The notes under the pieces were generated by a model. That model had not been told where the DNA came from and ran no database searches. It worked only from the letters and a program-made list of their open reading frames with translations. The position numbers and the translations under genes were made by a program. A stretch of 15,962 nucleotides of DNA from Galactobacter sp. (lineage in GTDB: Bacteria; Actinomycetota; Actinomycetes; Actinomycetales; Micrococcaceae), in contig NZ_JALAGT010000142.1 of assembly GCF_022712295.1 (NCBI RefSeq), forward strand, positions 1 through 15,962, given 5' to 3'. This document shows, piece by piece, positions 7,611-14,093 of this stretch. Position 1 is the stretch's first letter, and each line of letters opens with the position of its first letter.

Positions 7611-10248
7611 CGAGCAGCAGCCCCAGGACGGGGAGCAGCCGCTGTCCACCGAGACCGGCCTGCACGACAAGGTCAGCCAGGTCGACCTGCAGACCGAGAT
7701 GCAGCGCTCGTATCTCGACTACGCCATGGCCGTCATCGTGGGCCGCGCGCTGCCCGACGTCCGTGACGGACTCAAGCCCGTGCACCGCCGCGTGATCTAC
7801 GCGATGTACGACGGCGGCTACCGCCCCGACCGCGGCTTCAACAAGTGCGCCCGCGTGGTCGGCGACGTCATGGGTCACTACCACCCGCACGGCGACTCCG
7901 CCATCTACGACACCCTGGTCCGCCTGGTCCAGGACTGGGTCATGCGCTACCCGCTGGCCACCGGGCAGGGCAACTTCGGCTCGCCTGGTAACGACGGTGC
8001 CGCCGCACCGCGTTACACCGAGTGCAAGATGGCGCCGCTGGCCATGGAAATGGTGCGTGACATCCACGAGGACACCGTGGACTTCATGCCCAACTACGAC
8101 GGCAAGAACCAGGAACCCACGGTCCTCCCGGCGCGTTTCCCCAACCTGCTGGTCAACGGCTCGGCCGGTATCGCCGTGGGTATGGCCACCAACATCCCCC
8201 CGCACAACCTGCGCGAGGTCGCCAGCGGTGTGCAGTGGGCGCTCGAACACCCGGATGCCACACGTGAGGAACTGCTTGAGGCTCTGATTCAGCGCATCCC
8301 GGGCCCCGACTTCCCCACCGGCGCACAGATCCTGGGACGTAAGGGCATCGAGGACGCCTACCGCACCGGCCGTGGGTCCATTCCCATGCGCGCAGTGGTC
8401 AATGTCGAGGAATTGCAGGGGCGTACCTGCCTGGTGGTCACCGAGCTGCCGTACCAGGCCAACCCCGACAACCTGGCCATCAAGATCGCCGACCTGGTCA
8501 AGGACGGCAAGATCCAAGGCATCGCGGACATGCGCGACGAGACCTCCGGCCGCACAGGCCAGCGCCTGGTCATCGTCCTCAAGCGAGATGCCGTGGCCAA
8601 GGTGGTGCTCAACAACCTCTACAAGCACACCGACCTGCAGCAGAACTTCTCCGCGAACATGCTGGCACTCGTGGACGGCGTGCCCCGCACACTGTCTCTG
8701 GACGGCTTCGTGCGGCACTGGGTCAACCACCAGATGGACGTCATCGTCCGCCGCACCCAGTTCCGACTGGCCAAGGCCGAGGCCCTGGCCCACATCCAGC
8801 TCGGCCTCTTGAAGGCCCTGGATGCGCTGGATGAGGTCATTGCCCTGATTCGCCGCTCCCCCACTGTGGAGGAGGCACGTGAGGGTCTGAAGTCGCTGCT
8901 GGAAATCGACGACGACCAGGCCAATGCCATCCTCGACATGCAGCTGCGCAAGCTGGCCGCCCTGGAACGCAAGAAAATCCAGGACTACTACGACCAGCTG
9001 ATGATCGAGATCGCCGGCTACAAGGAGATCCTGGCGGATCCCCAGAAACAGCGCGATCTCATCAGCGACGAACTCGCCGAGATCGTGGAGCGCTTCGGCG
9101 ACGACCGCCGCACCGAGATCGTGCGTGGCTTCGACGGGGACATGTCCATGGAGGACCTGATCCCCGAAGAGGACATGGTCGTCACGATCACCCGTGGCGG
9201 TTACGTCAAGCGCACCCGCAGCGACAACTACCGCGCCCAGAACCGTGGCGGCAAGGGCATCCGAGGTGCCCAGCTACGTGGGGACGACGTCGTTGAGCAG
9301 TTCTTCGTGACCACCACCCACCACTGGCTGGCGTTCTTCACCAACCTGGGTCGCGTCTACCGCGTGAAGTGCTACGAACTGTTGGAGGCCGGGCGCGATG
9401 CCAAGGGCCAGCACGTGGCCAACCTTCTGGCGTTCCAGCCGGACGAGCACATCCAACAGGTACTCGCGCTGCGCGACTACGAACATGCCCCGTATCTGGT
9501 GTTGGCCACGCGCAACGGTCTGGTGAAGAAGACCCGACTCTCCGAGTACGACACGAACCGTTCGGCCGGCGTCATCGCCATCAACCTCCGTGATGGGGAC
9601 GAGTTGGTCTCGGCACGATTGGTCTCCGACACGGATGACGTCATGTTGGTCTCCCGCCTTGGCCAGTCCGTGCGCTTCACGGCTACGGACGAGGTGCTGC
9701 GGCCCATGGGTCGCGCCACCTCTGGCGTCACAGGCATGAAGTTCCGTGACGGCGACAGCCTGCTCAGCGCTGATGTGGTCACCGACGACTCCTACGTCTT
9801 CACGGTCACCGACGAGGGCTACGCCAAGCGCACCGAGGTGTCCGAATACCGCAGGCAGGGACGTGGTGGTCTCGGCATCAAGGTCGCCAAGCTTCCCGAG
9901 GATCGCGGCGAATTGGTTGGGGCAGTCGTGGTCCAGGAGGGCGATGAGGTGCTGGTGGTGATGGCCTCCGGAAAGGTGGTTCGCACTGCGGTCTCTCAGG
10001 TTCCCGCCAAGGGGCGCGACACCATGGGTGTCATCTTCGCCAAGCCCGGCAAGAAGGACCACATCGTGGGCGTCGCCAAGAACACCGAGGCGGAACTCGA
10101 GGAAGTGGACGAGGAAGCCGGAGCAGTGGCTGCGGCCCCCGAAGCGACGGAACCTGAAGCTACGACCGGTACAGTAGCCACGGAACCGGAGCACAACGCT
10201 GAGTCCGAGGACAGCAGCGAGTCGAGCAACAACGGAGGCAATGAGTGA
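7603..10248 (+). CDS. gyrA: DNA gyrase subunit A
   Basis: GyrA carries the DNA-cleavage and DNA-wrapping domains of gyrase. ATG 7603 has CGAGGA (7588-7593) 9 bases upstream. The 881-residue product has the breakage-reunion domain from about residue 30, with LPDVRDGLKPVHRRV and the catalytic Tyr138 in APRYTE. The quinolone-determining region reads GHYHPHGDSAIYDTLVR: Ser99 and Asp103 occupy the E. coli Ser83 and Asp87 positions, the susceptible-type residues. A coiled-coil region follows, with the C-terminal beta-pinwheel after about 520. The GyrA box reads QNRGGKG (546-552), with Asn where the family usually has Arg or Lys. The last 55 or so residues are an acidic, Ser/Glu/Ala-rich tail. The stop overlaps the next gene by four bases (GTGA). 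Confidence 0.98.
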   Translation: MTDEQQPQDGEQPLSTETGLHDKVSQVDLQTEMQRSYLDYAMAVIVGRALPDVRDGLKPVHRRVIYAMYDGGYRPDRGFNKCARVVGDVMGHYHPHGDSAIYDTLVRLVQDWVMRYPLATGQGNFGSPGNDGAAAPRYTECKMAPLAMEMVRDIHEDTVDFMPNYDGKNQEPTVLPARFPNLLVNGSAGIAVGMATNIPPHNLREVASGVQWALEHPDATREELLEALIQRIPGPDFPTGAQILGRKGIEDAYRTGRGSIPMRAVVNVEELQGRTCLVVTELPYQANPDNLAIKIADLVKDGKIQGIADMRDETSGRTGQRLVIVLKRDAVAKVVLNNLYKHTDLQQNFSANMLALVDGVPRTLSLDGFVRHWVNHQMDVIVRRTQFRLAKAEALAHIQLGLLKALDALDEVIALIRRSPTVEEAREGLKSLLEIDDDQANAILDMQLRKLAALERKKIQDYYDQLMIEIAGYKEILADPQKQRDLISDELAEIVERFGDDRRTEIVRGFDGDMSMEDLIPEEDMVVTITRGGYVKRTRSDNYRAQNRGGKGIRGAQLRGDDVVEQFFVTTTHHWLAFFTNLGRVYRVKCYELLEAGRDAKGQHVANLLAFQPDEHIQQVLALRDYEHAPYLVLATRNGLVKKTRLSEYDTNRSAGVIAINLRDGDELVSARLVSDTDDVMLVSRLGQSVRFTATDEVLRPMGRATSGVTGMKFRDGDSLLSADVVTDDSYVFTVTDEGYAKRTEVSEYRRQGRGGLGIKVAKLPEDRGELVGAVVVQEGDEVLVVMASGKVVRTAVSQVPAKGRDTMGVIFAKPGKKDHIVGVAKNTEAELEEVDEEAGAVAAAPEATEPEATTGTVATEPEHNAESEDSSESSNNGGNE

Positions 10249-10865
10249 GTACGCCTAACGGGTCCGGCGCGTCCGGTCGCAAACCTCAGGCCAAGCCGGC
10301 CGGCGCGCCGCGGTCCAACCAGCAGCGTCCTGGGCAGCAGCGTCCGGCCGGGCAACCCGGTGCACAGCGTCCCGCAGGCGCCCAGCGCCCTGCCGGGGCA
10401 CAGACCAAGACCGCGGCGCAGGCCAAGACCGGCGCCCGTCCGACGGGTAAACCCACTCGCGGCGTCCAGCCGGGGCTGGTGCGCCCGGCACCCAAGGCGA
10501 AGGTCCGTAAGGCCCGCCTGTTGGTGTCGAAGGTGGATGTCTGGTCGGTCCTGAAGCTGGCCTTCCTGCTCTCTGTGGCCCTTGGCGTCATCACCGTGGT
10601 GGTCGGCGTGCTGCTGTGGACCGTCTTCGACGTCTCCGGCGTGTTCAACCGCATCAACGAGCTCGTCGCCAACGTCCTGCCCAACCAGCAATCGCCCTTC
10701 GACGTGAAGGACTACGTTTCCATGGGGCAGGTGACCTCGCTCGCGGTGATTGTGGCCGTGGTGAACGTGGTTCTTCTCTCCGCGCTCGCCATGGTGACGG
10801 CCTTCATCTACAACCTGGCCGCGAGCATGGTGGGTGGCGTCTCGCTGACCCTCACCGACGACTGA
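10245..10865 (+). CDS. DUF3566 two-helix membrane protein
   Basis: This 206-residue protein belongs to the DUF3566 family, found directly after gyrA across actinobacteria (Rv0007 in M. tuberculosis). Its function is not established. Residues 1-90 are a basic, Pro/Ala/Gln/Gly-rich cytoplasmic region with repeated RPAGAQ-type units (about 27-53). The conserved domain starts near LLVSKVDVWSVLKLAF, with one membrane helix at about 103-127, a loop with FNRINELV, and a second helix at about 165-190, ending GGVSLTLTDD. GTG 10245 overlaps the gyrA stop by four bases, so translation is probably coupled to gyrA. A strong hairpin follows 45 bases after the stop, closing the operon. The family call is firm; the role is open. 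Confidence 0.92.
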   Translation: MSTPNGSGASGRKPQAKPAGAPRSNQQRPGQQRPAGQPGAQRPAGAQRPAGAQTKTAAQAKTGARPTGKPTRGVQPGLVRPAPKAKVRKARLLVSKVDVWSVLKLAFLLSVALGVITVVVGVLLWTVFDVSGVFNRINELVANVLPNQQSPFDVKDYVSMGQVTSLAVIVAVVNVVLLSALAMVTAFIYNLAASMVGGVSLTLTDD

Positions 10866-10909
10866 TTCTCGCTCCCACGCTCCGCGAAGGAGTTGTGTGG
10901 AACCCACGA

Positions 10910-10962
10910 TGATGCCTGGCACTTGAATGTGCCAGGCATCACGTGTTTCGGGGCTGTCCCCG
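10910..10962 (+). terminator. Intrinsic-type terminator after the gyrase block, tandem hairpins
   Basis: A perfect 13-base-pair stem, TGATGCCTGGCAC (10910-10922) with GTGCCAGGCATCA (10929-10941), encloses a 6-base loop. A second small hairpin follows, CGGGG (10949-10953) and CCCCG (10958-10962), flanked by TTT on both sides. U-runs are short, as is common in actinobacteria. The position between the DUF3566 gene and the tRNA promoter fits a terminator. Confidence 0.8.
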
Positions 10963-10964
10963 AT

Positions 10965-10993
10965 TTGGTGAAGGACGTATCTACCGGTAAAGT
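10965..10993 (+). promoter_or_regulatory. Promoter of the tRNA-Ile gene
   Basis: TTGGTG (10965-10970) and TAAAGT (10988-10993) are separated by exactly 17 bases and match sigma-A type -35 and -10 elements. The expected start, near 11000, gives a short 5' leader before the tRNA at 11017. Confidence 0.65.
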
Positions 10994-11016
10994 AATTTGA
11001 GTCCCGCGAGGGATGA

Positions 11017-11090
11017 GGGCGTATAGCTCAGGCGGTTAGAGCGCTTCGCTGATAACGAAGAGGTCCCAAGTTCAAGTCTTGGTACGCCCA
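11017..11090 (+). tRNA. tRNA-Ile, anticodon GAT
   Basis: The 74-base cloverleaf has acceptor arms GGGCGTA and TACGCCC (11083-11089) with discriminator A. The D-arm contains AGCTCAGGCGGTTAGAGC. The anticodon stem CTTCG/CGAAG encloses loop CTGATAA with anticodon GAT at 11051-11053. The T-arm contains GTTCAAGTC. The 3' CCA is not encoded. A tRNA-Ile gene after gyrA is typical of actinobacteria. Confidence 0.97.
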
Positions 11091-11139
11091 CGGATCCCTC
11101 CTCCCTCAACTGTGTTGACTGGGTCGAGAGGTGAACCGG

Positions 11140-11259
11140 ATGAAGAAGTTGGTCGTGATGGCCACCGTGGTGATCTCCGCAGTGTTCGGGGCTCGCTGGT
11201 GGAAGCAACGCTCGGCGGACAAGGCATCCTGGTCCACCGCAACGGATCCGCTGGACTGA
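11140..11259 (+). CDS. DLW-39 family micropeptide
   Basis: This short gene lies between the two tRNAs and encodes 39 residues, beginning MKKLVVMATVVISAVFGARW and ending WSTATDPLD. It matches the actinobacterial DLW-39 family in length, in the hydrophobic N-terminus after MKKL, in the Lys/Gln-containing middle and in the ending W-x-x-A-T-D-P. The family's usual place is next to gyrA and tRNA-Ile. The N-terminal 17 or so residues are hydrophobic enough for a membrane segment or uncleaved signal. The family-naming Asp-Leu-Trp is here Ala-Ser-Trp. GAGAGG (11126-11131) lies 8 bases before ATG 11140; an in-frame GTG at 11131 would add three residues. The function is unknown for the whole family. 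Confidence 0.85.
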   Translation: MKKLVVMATVVISAVFGARWWKQRSADKASWSTATDPLD

Positions 11260-11294
11260 TTCGAGTACCGCTGCAAGACTCGCAAGGTCTGCGG

Positions 11295-11300
11295 TAGGAT
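11295..11300 (+). promoter_or_regulatory. Possible -10 element of the tRNA-Ala promoter
   Basis: TAGGAT fits TANNNT and lies 26 bases before the tRNA, giving a start near 11307. No convincing -35 is seen, so this is tentative; the tRNA could also be cotranscribed from the tRNA-Ile promoter. Confidence 0.35.
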
Positions 11301-11326
11301 CAAGACTCCCTCTCGGGAATCGTCTT

Positions 11327-11402
11327 GGGGGTATGGCGCAATTGGTAGCGCACCTGCTTTGCAAGCAGGGGGTTAGGGGTTCGAGTCCCCTTACCTCCAC
11401 CA
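11327..11402 (+). tRNA. tRNA-Ala, anticodon TGC, with encoded CCA
   Basis: The acceptor arms are GGGGGTA (11327-11333) and TACCTCC (11392-11398), with one G-T wobble and discriminator A. The anticodon stem CCTGC/GCAGG encloses TTTGCAA with anticodon TGC at 11360-11362. The T-arm contains GTTCGAGTC. The 3' CCA is encoded at 11400-11402, unlike the neighbouring tRNA-Ile. The gene order tRNA-Ile then tRNA-Ala is typical of this region in Micrococcales. Confidence 0.97.
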
Positions 11403-11409
11403 AGGTACT

Positions 11410-11447
11410 AAGGCTCCGGCCCGGTTGAGAAACCGGACCGGAGCCTT
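11410..11447 (+). terminator. Strong hairpin after tRNA-Ala
   Basis: AAGGCTCCGG (11410-11419) pairs with CCGGAGCCTT (11438-11447), and CCGGTT (11421-11426) with AACCGG (11431-11436). The loop is a GAGA tetraloop, with one C-A mismatch at 11420/11437. This 16-pair stem, 7 bases after the tRNA, is a likely terminator, though only a weak T-run follows. Confidence 0.8.
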
Positions 11448-11516
11448 CGTCGTTTCCCGATGTCGCGGTCCTCGGCTGGGAGGAGCAGGCGGCGACGCGA
11501 CGGCTGCCCTTGGCCT

Positions 11517-11846
11517 TCGAATCCCGGAGGCGGCACGCAGCGTGGAACAGGTCCGTGACGCCGCGGCTTCCAGGATCGCGTGCACCGTCGAGGTGGGTTA
11601 TGCCTATGGTGCCCGGCCAAGGGTCAATGAGGCCGTGGCGCGGGCCAGGAACTCCGGAGCCGCACGGGTCATCGTGGCCCAGTACGTCTTGGCCCCCGGC
11701 CACTTCTCCTCGCTCGTGGCCAACGCGGGAGGCGACGTCACCACCGACCGATGGGAACCGATCCGCGCCTGGTCTCCATCGTGGCCGAGCGCTATCGGCA
11801 GGGGTGCGCTCAGCTGAGAGCGCGGCAGACAGACCGGGTCGGCTGA
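11517..11846 (+). pseudogene. Sirohydrochlorin chelatase (CbiX/SirB-like) remnant, 5'-truncated and frameshifted
   Basis: The CbiX/SirB family inserts cobalt or iron into sirohydrochlorin in cobalamin or siroheme synthesis. Only the C-terminal part is recognisable: EAARSVEQVRDAA, VEVGYAYGARPRVNEAVARA, AARVIVAQYVLAPGHFSSLV and GGDVTTD. That frame then runs into unrelated residues (RWEPIRAWSPSW) and stops at 11817. Shifting by one base at about 11748 restores the family ending, PMGTDPRLVSIVAERYRQGC, to a stop at 11844-11846. This is as expected if one C was lost from GACCCG. Near 11517-11526, TCGAATCC followed by GAGGCG would continue the family's S-x-P-E pattern if one base were removed, hinting at a second frameshift. 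The N-terminal half with its catalytic-His motif is absent; the tRNA-Ala terminator lies there instead. A sequencing error could explain one shift but not the missing half. Confidence 0.75.
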
Positions 11847-11898
11847 GAACAGCGCGCGGACCGCGCGGGCGCTGACTGTCCGGGCGCTGATTGCACGG

Positions 11899-11937
11899 AC
11901 GAGGGGCGCTCACCCGGTGCGGGTGAGCGCCCCTCGT
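11899..11937. terminator. Bidirectional terminator-like hairpin between convergent genes
   Basis: A perfect 17-base-pair stem, ACGAGGGGCGCTCACCC (11899-11915) with its complement at 11921-11937, has a 5-base loop GGTGC. It lies between the plus-strand chelatase remnant and the minus-strand FNT gene, whose stop is 13 bases away. No T-run is present on either side. It most likely serves the minus-strand gene. Confidence 0.7.
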
Positions 11938-11949
11938 GGCGTCAGACGA

Positions 11950-12504
11950 TCACTGCCGCACTGGCTGGTGTTGCGCGGCTTGGTGTTGTGTGGCGTGGTG
12001 TTGCACGGCCGGGGCCAGGTTCGCCTGATCGGACGAGGCCAGCTTCGCTACCTTGGCCGGGCTGGCAGCGAAGCGCTTGCCGCAGGCCGTGAGCAGCGGA
12101 ACCCGCTTGGGTGCGGTACGGCCGTGCGTGGCATAGATGGCCAGCCCCACGAAGAACGCTCCGGGGAAGTTGCCCAGGAAGACGAGACCCCAGTTGCGCA
12201 TGACGGCGCCGAAGTTCACCCCGGGGCGTTTGGCGATCCAGGCCAAAGGGACCAGCGTGAAGACCCCGGTGAGGAGGTCGTATCCGAGCAAGTAGAGCAG
12301 CACGAATCCCACGGGGAAGAGCATGGCTCCCACGAGTGCGTTGCCGGTCTGCGTGGAGACGGTGACGGCGAAGGCCGCCGCCATGGTCAGAAGCGCGCCT
12401 CCCATGAAGGAGCGGATGAGTGTGTCTCGGGTGGACATGAGCGCCTTGGACTCTCCCGCGGCGATCATGTTCTGGGCCAGTTCAGCCGGTTGGACATAGG
12501 ACAT
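11950..12504 (-). CDS. Truncated formate/nitrite transporter (FNT/NirC-like), first three helices only
   Basis: FNT proteins (FocA, NirC) are pentameric channels of about 260-280 residues with six membrane helices that move formate or nitrite. This 184-residue product matches only the first half. It has MSYVQPAELAQNMIAAGESK, helix 1 (about 30-52), helix 2 (58-76) leading to the family loop GYDLLTG (74-80), and RNWGLVFLGNFPGA opening helix 3 (103-125). Resemblance fades after GKRFAASPAKVAKLAS (142-157), where helix 4 should start. The last 20 residues are Gln/His-rich pentapeptide-like repeats. The remaining helices, including the pore histidine region, are missing, and a hairpin lies directly downstream, so the half gene cannot continue. 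AGGAG at 12515-12511 gives a good start. It is probably non-functional as a channel: a pseudogene, or a small membrane protein of new use. Confidence 0.8.
   Translation of the reverse strand: MSYVQPAELAQNMIAAGESKALMSTRDTLIRSFMGGALLTMAAAFAVTVSTQTGNALVGAMLFPVGFVLLYLLGYDLLTGVFTLVPLAWIAKRPGVNFGAVMRNWGLVFLGNFPGAFFVGLAIYATHGRTAPKRVPLLTACGKRFAASPAKVAKLASSDQANLAPAVQHHATQHQAAQHQPVRQ
11966..12003 (-). repeat. Three direct repeats at 15-base period in the FNT tail
   Basis: CAACACCA (minus strand) occurs at 12003-11996, 11988-11981 and 11973-11966, exactly 15 bases apart. It encodes successive five-residue units QHHAT, QHQAA and QHQPV. The regular period suggests tandem duplication of a 15-base unit after the transporter's second half was lost. 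Confidence 0.75.
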
Positions 12505-12534
12505 GGTGTTCTCCTGGTGGGCTGGGAGTTGACC

Positions 12535-12543
12535 TTGTCCACA
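12535..12543 (+). promoter_or_regulatory. Perfect actinobacterial DnaA-box sequence outside oriC
   Basis: TTGTCCACA matches the actinobacterial consensus exactly and lies 31 bases upstream of the minus-strand FNT start. It is better than most boxes inside oriC. It may be a chance match or a DnaA site linked to local transcription; binding is not shown. Confidence 0.4.
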
Positions 12544-12601
12544 GTGCCGGGCGCGGATTACCGCTCAGTGCGTCCTGGGTTACCTTCACGGACCAATCCG
12601 C

Positions 12602-13981
12602 TCACACCTGCCCCGCGCCGGATGTGAGACGGCTTCCTTGAGTCGCTCGGCGCTGGTGGCTGAGCAGCACCGAGAACCAGATCAGGGCTACACCGACGCC
12701 GACTCCCACCCATGAGGCCGCGCCGAGCAACAGCACCGTTGCGGTACCGACGATGGCAGCCGAGGCGGAAAGCGTGGCGGTGAGGACGGGCCGGTTCATA
12801 CCGGGACGCCTCCCCCGGACCGACTGCACGGCTGACCGCGCGGCCCCGACCGAGAGCAGAAGGCCCTGGATCCGGCGTGCCGCCGCCGCGGCTGCGGCAG
12901 TGCAGCCGAACACCGCAACCATCCACGGGATCCGGGTGAACCACCACGACAGGGATTCTGGCCGCGGGAGTCCGGCATTCAGCCCTCCGAGCACCGCGAC
13001 CAGGACCAGCGCCACCGGCAGATGCCACAGGTACACCCCCATGGACCAGCCACTCAGCGCGGAGGTGATCTTCCGGGCCCGGGGCGAGTCCAACGCGGCG
13101 TTCATCCGTGGTCGTACGGCCACCAGCAAGAAGAACTGAGCCAGGCCGAGGAACACCAGGGCCAGGGTCGGTGGGTTCAGATTGACCAACATGTTGGGCG
13201 AGTATCCGAGCGCCATGAGCGTGCCGAGCAACCCGAGGCTGCCCGCTGCGGCGCCGATCAGGCGCCGACGCGACCAAGCCTGCAACGCGCCGTCGTGCAC
13301 AAGGAAGCCGAGCTGCTGCATGAGGGGCCAGACCAGGGCGAGGTTGAGGAAACCGACGGCGGGCGAGGTGACGCGGGCCAGGAGATCCACGATGACCACA
13401 CCTGCGCCGAGCCAGGCCAGAACGGAAACCCCGTGCCGACGATGCAGACGCTCCATGACGGGAACGAGTGCGGTGCAACCGACGTAGACCGCCAGGAACC
13501 ACAGCGGCTGCACCGCATGCAGGCCGGCGCTGGCCAGGAGGTCGCTGGAAGCCCCGCAGATGCGGGCGGTCAGCAACCCCGCCCCGATGAAGGTGACCAT
13601 GACGGCCGTGGGCAGGGCCAGACGCCTGACCCGACCGAGCACATACTCGGAGGCGGTGGTTCCGGATGCCTCGAGGCGGCGCCACTGGGTCAGTGAGGCG
13701 AAGCCGCCCGCCATGAAGAACAGCGGCATCACCTGGAAGAACCAGGAGGCCACGGTGAAGCCCCAGCTTCCGTTGAGGGCAACGGAGGTGACGAGGCCGC
13801 CGTCATCGCTCCGGGTCACGCCGACCATGAGGCTGTGCAACACCACCACGATCAGAAGACAGCCGGCCCTGAGCGCATCGATGCCCGCGTCGCGGGACGG
13901 TTTGGCCGGTGTGGCGCCGACGGTGGCCGGAGGCACCGGTGTGGGGCGTCGATACGGGTAGAGCGGGGTGACCAGAGGCAT
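12602..13981 (-). CDS. Acyltransferase-3 family integral membrane protein
   Basis: Members of this family (OafA, Oac type) transfer acyl groups, often acetyl, to surface sugars or lipids from the inner membrane. The 459-residue protein opens with a short cytoplasmic, Pro-rich segment. The first helix region RDAGIDALRAGCLLIVVVLH contains the family R-x10-H motif (Arg38, His49). Later motifs are MPLFFMAGGFAS, the RVRRLALP loop (116-123), PLWFLAVYV and GWSMGVYLWHLP. About ten to twelve membrane segments can be counted. No extra periplasmic SGNH domain is present. The acceptor cannot be told, as no polysaccharide or lipid genes adjoin. The ATG at 13981 has only a weak Shine-Dalgarno, and a perfect 10-base inverted repeat lies directly upstream, perhaps controlling it. 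The gene lies 97 bases upstream of the truncated FNT gene on the same strand. Confidence 0.88.
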   Translation of the reverse strand: MPLVTPLYPYRRPTPVPPATVGATPAKPSRDAGIDALRAGCLLIVVVLHSLMVGVTRSDDGGLVTSVALNGSWGFTVASWFFQVMPLFFMAGGFASLTQWRRLEASGTTASEYVLGRVRRLALPTAVMVTFIGAGLLTARICGASSDLLASAGLHAVQPLWFLAVYVGCTALVPVMERLHRRHGVSVLAWLGAGVVIVDLLARVTSPAVGFLNLALVWPLMQQLGFLVHDGALQAWSRRRLIGAAAGSLGLLGTLMALGYSPNMLVNLNPPTLALVFLGLAQFFLLVAVRPRMNAALDSPRARKITSALSGWSMGVYLWHLPVALVLVAVLGGLNAGLPRPESLSWWFTRIPWMVAVFGCTAAAAAAARRIQGLLLSVGAARSAVQSVRGRRPGMNRPVLTATLSASAAIVGTATVLLLGAASWVGVGVGVALIWFSVLLSHQRRATQGSRLTSGAGQV

Positions 13982-13986
13982 TGCTG

Positions 13987-14042
13987 AGAACCTGTCGATG
14001 GAGCGGAACTGACGAACTCCAATGACGTTAAGGACAGGTTCT
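13987..14042 (-). promoter_or_regulatory. Nested inverted repeat in the leader of the acyltransferase gene
   Basis: On the minus strand AGAACCTGTC (14042-14033) and GACAGGTTCT (13996-13987) are perfect 10-base arms separated by 36 bases. Within them TGGAG (14021-14017) can pair with CTCCA (14003-13999). The structure ends 5 bases before the ATG at 13981, so in RNA it would cover the whole ribosome-binding region. As DNA it could be a two-site operator. The upstream gene's stop is at 14094, so the structure sits between two same-strand genes. Confidence 0.5.
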
Positions 14043-14093
14043 GGACCGCCACATCACCCATGAGAGTGAAGGTTCAGCCACCCTCCGGAGGGA

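Noticed and set aside
7841..7930. Quinolone-resistance substitution in GyrA
   Set aside because: Ser99 and Asp103 are the susceptible-type residues, so no known resistance change is visible.
11327..11450. tRNA-Ala 3' end as an integration site for a mobile element
   Set aside because: No integrase gene and no second copy of the tRNA 3' end was seen downstream, so there is no evidence beyond the nearby decayed genes.
11917..12627. Plus-strand 236-codon frame opposite the FNT fragment
   Set aside because: The translated sequence is Gly/Glu/Arg/His low-complexity typical of an antisense shadow, while the minus strand clearly encodes FNT helices.
14081..14092. Palindrome CCCTCCGGAGGG after the response regulator as a terminator
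   Set aside because: With any realistic loop only four base pairs remain and there is no T-run, so it is too weak to call.
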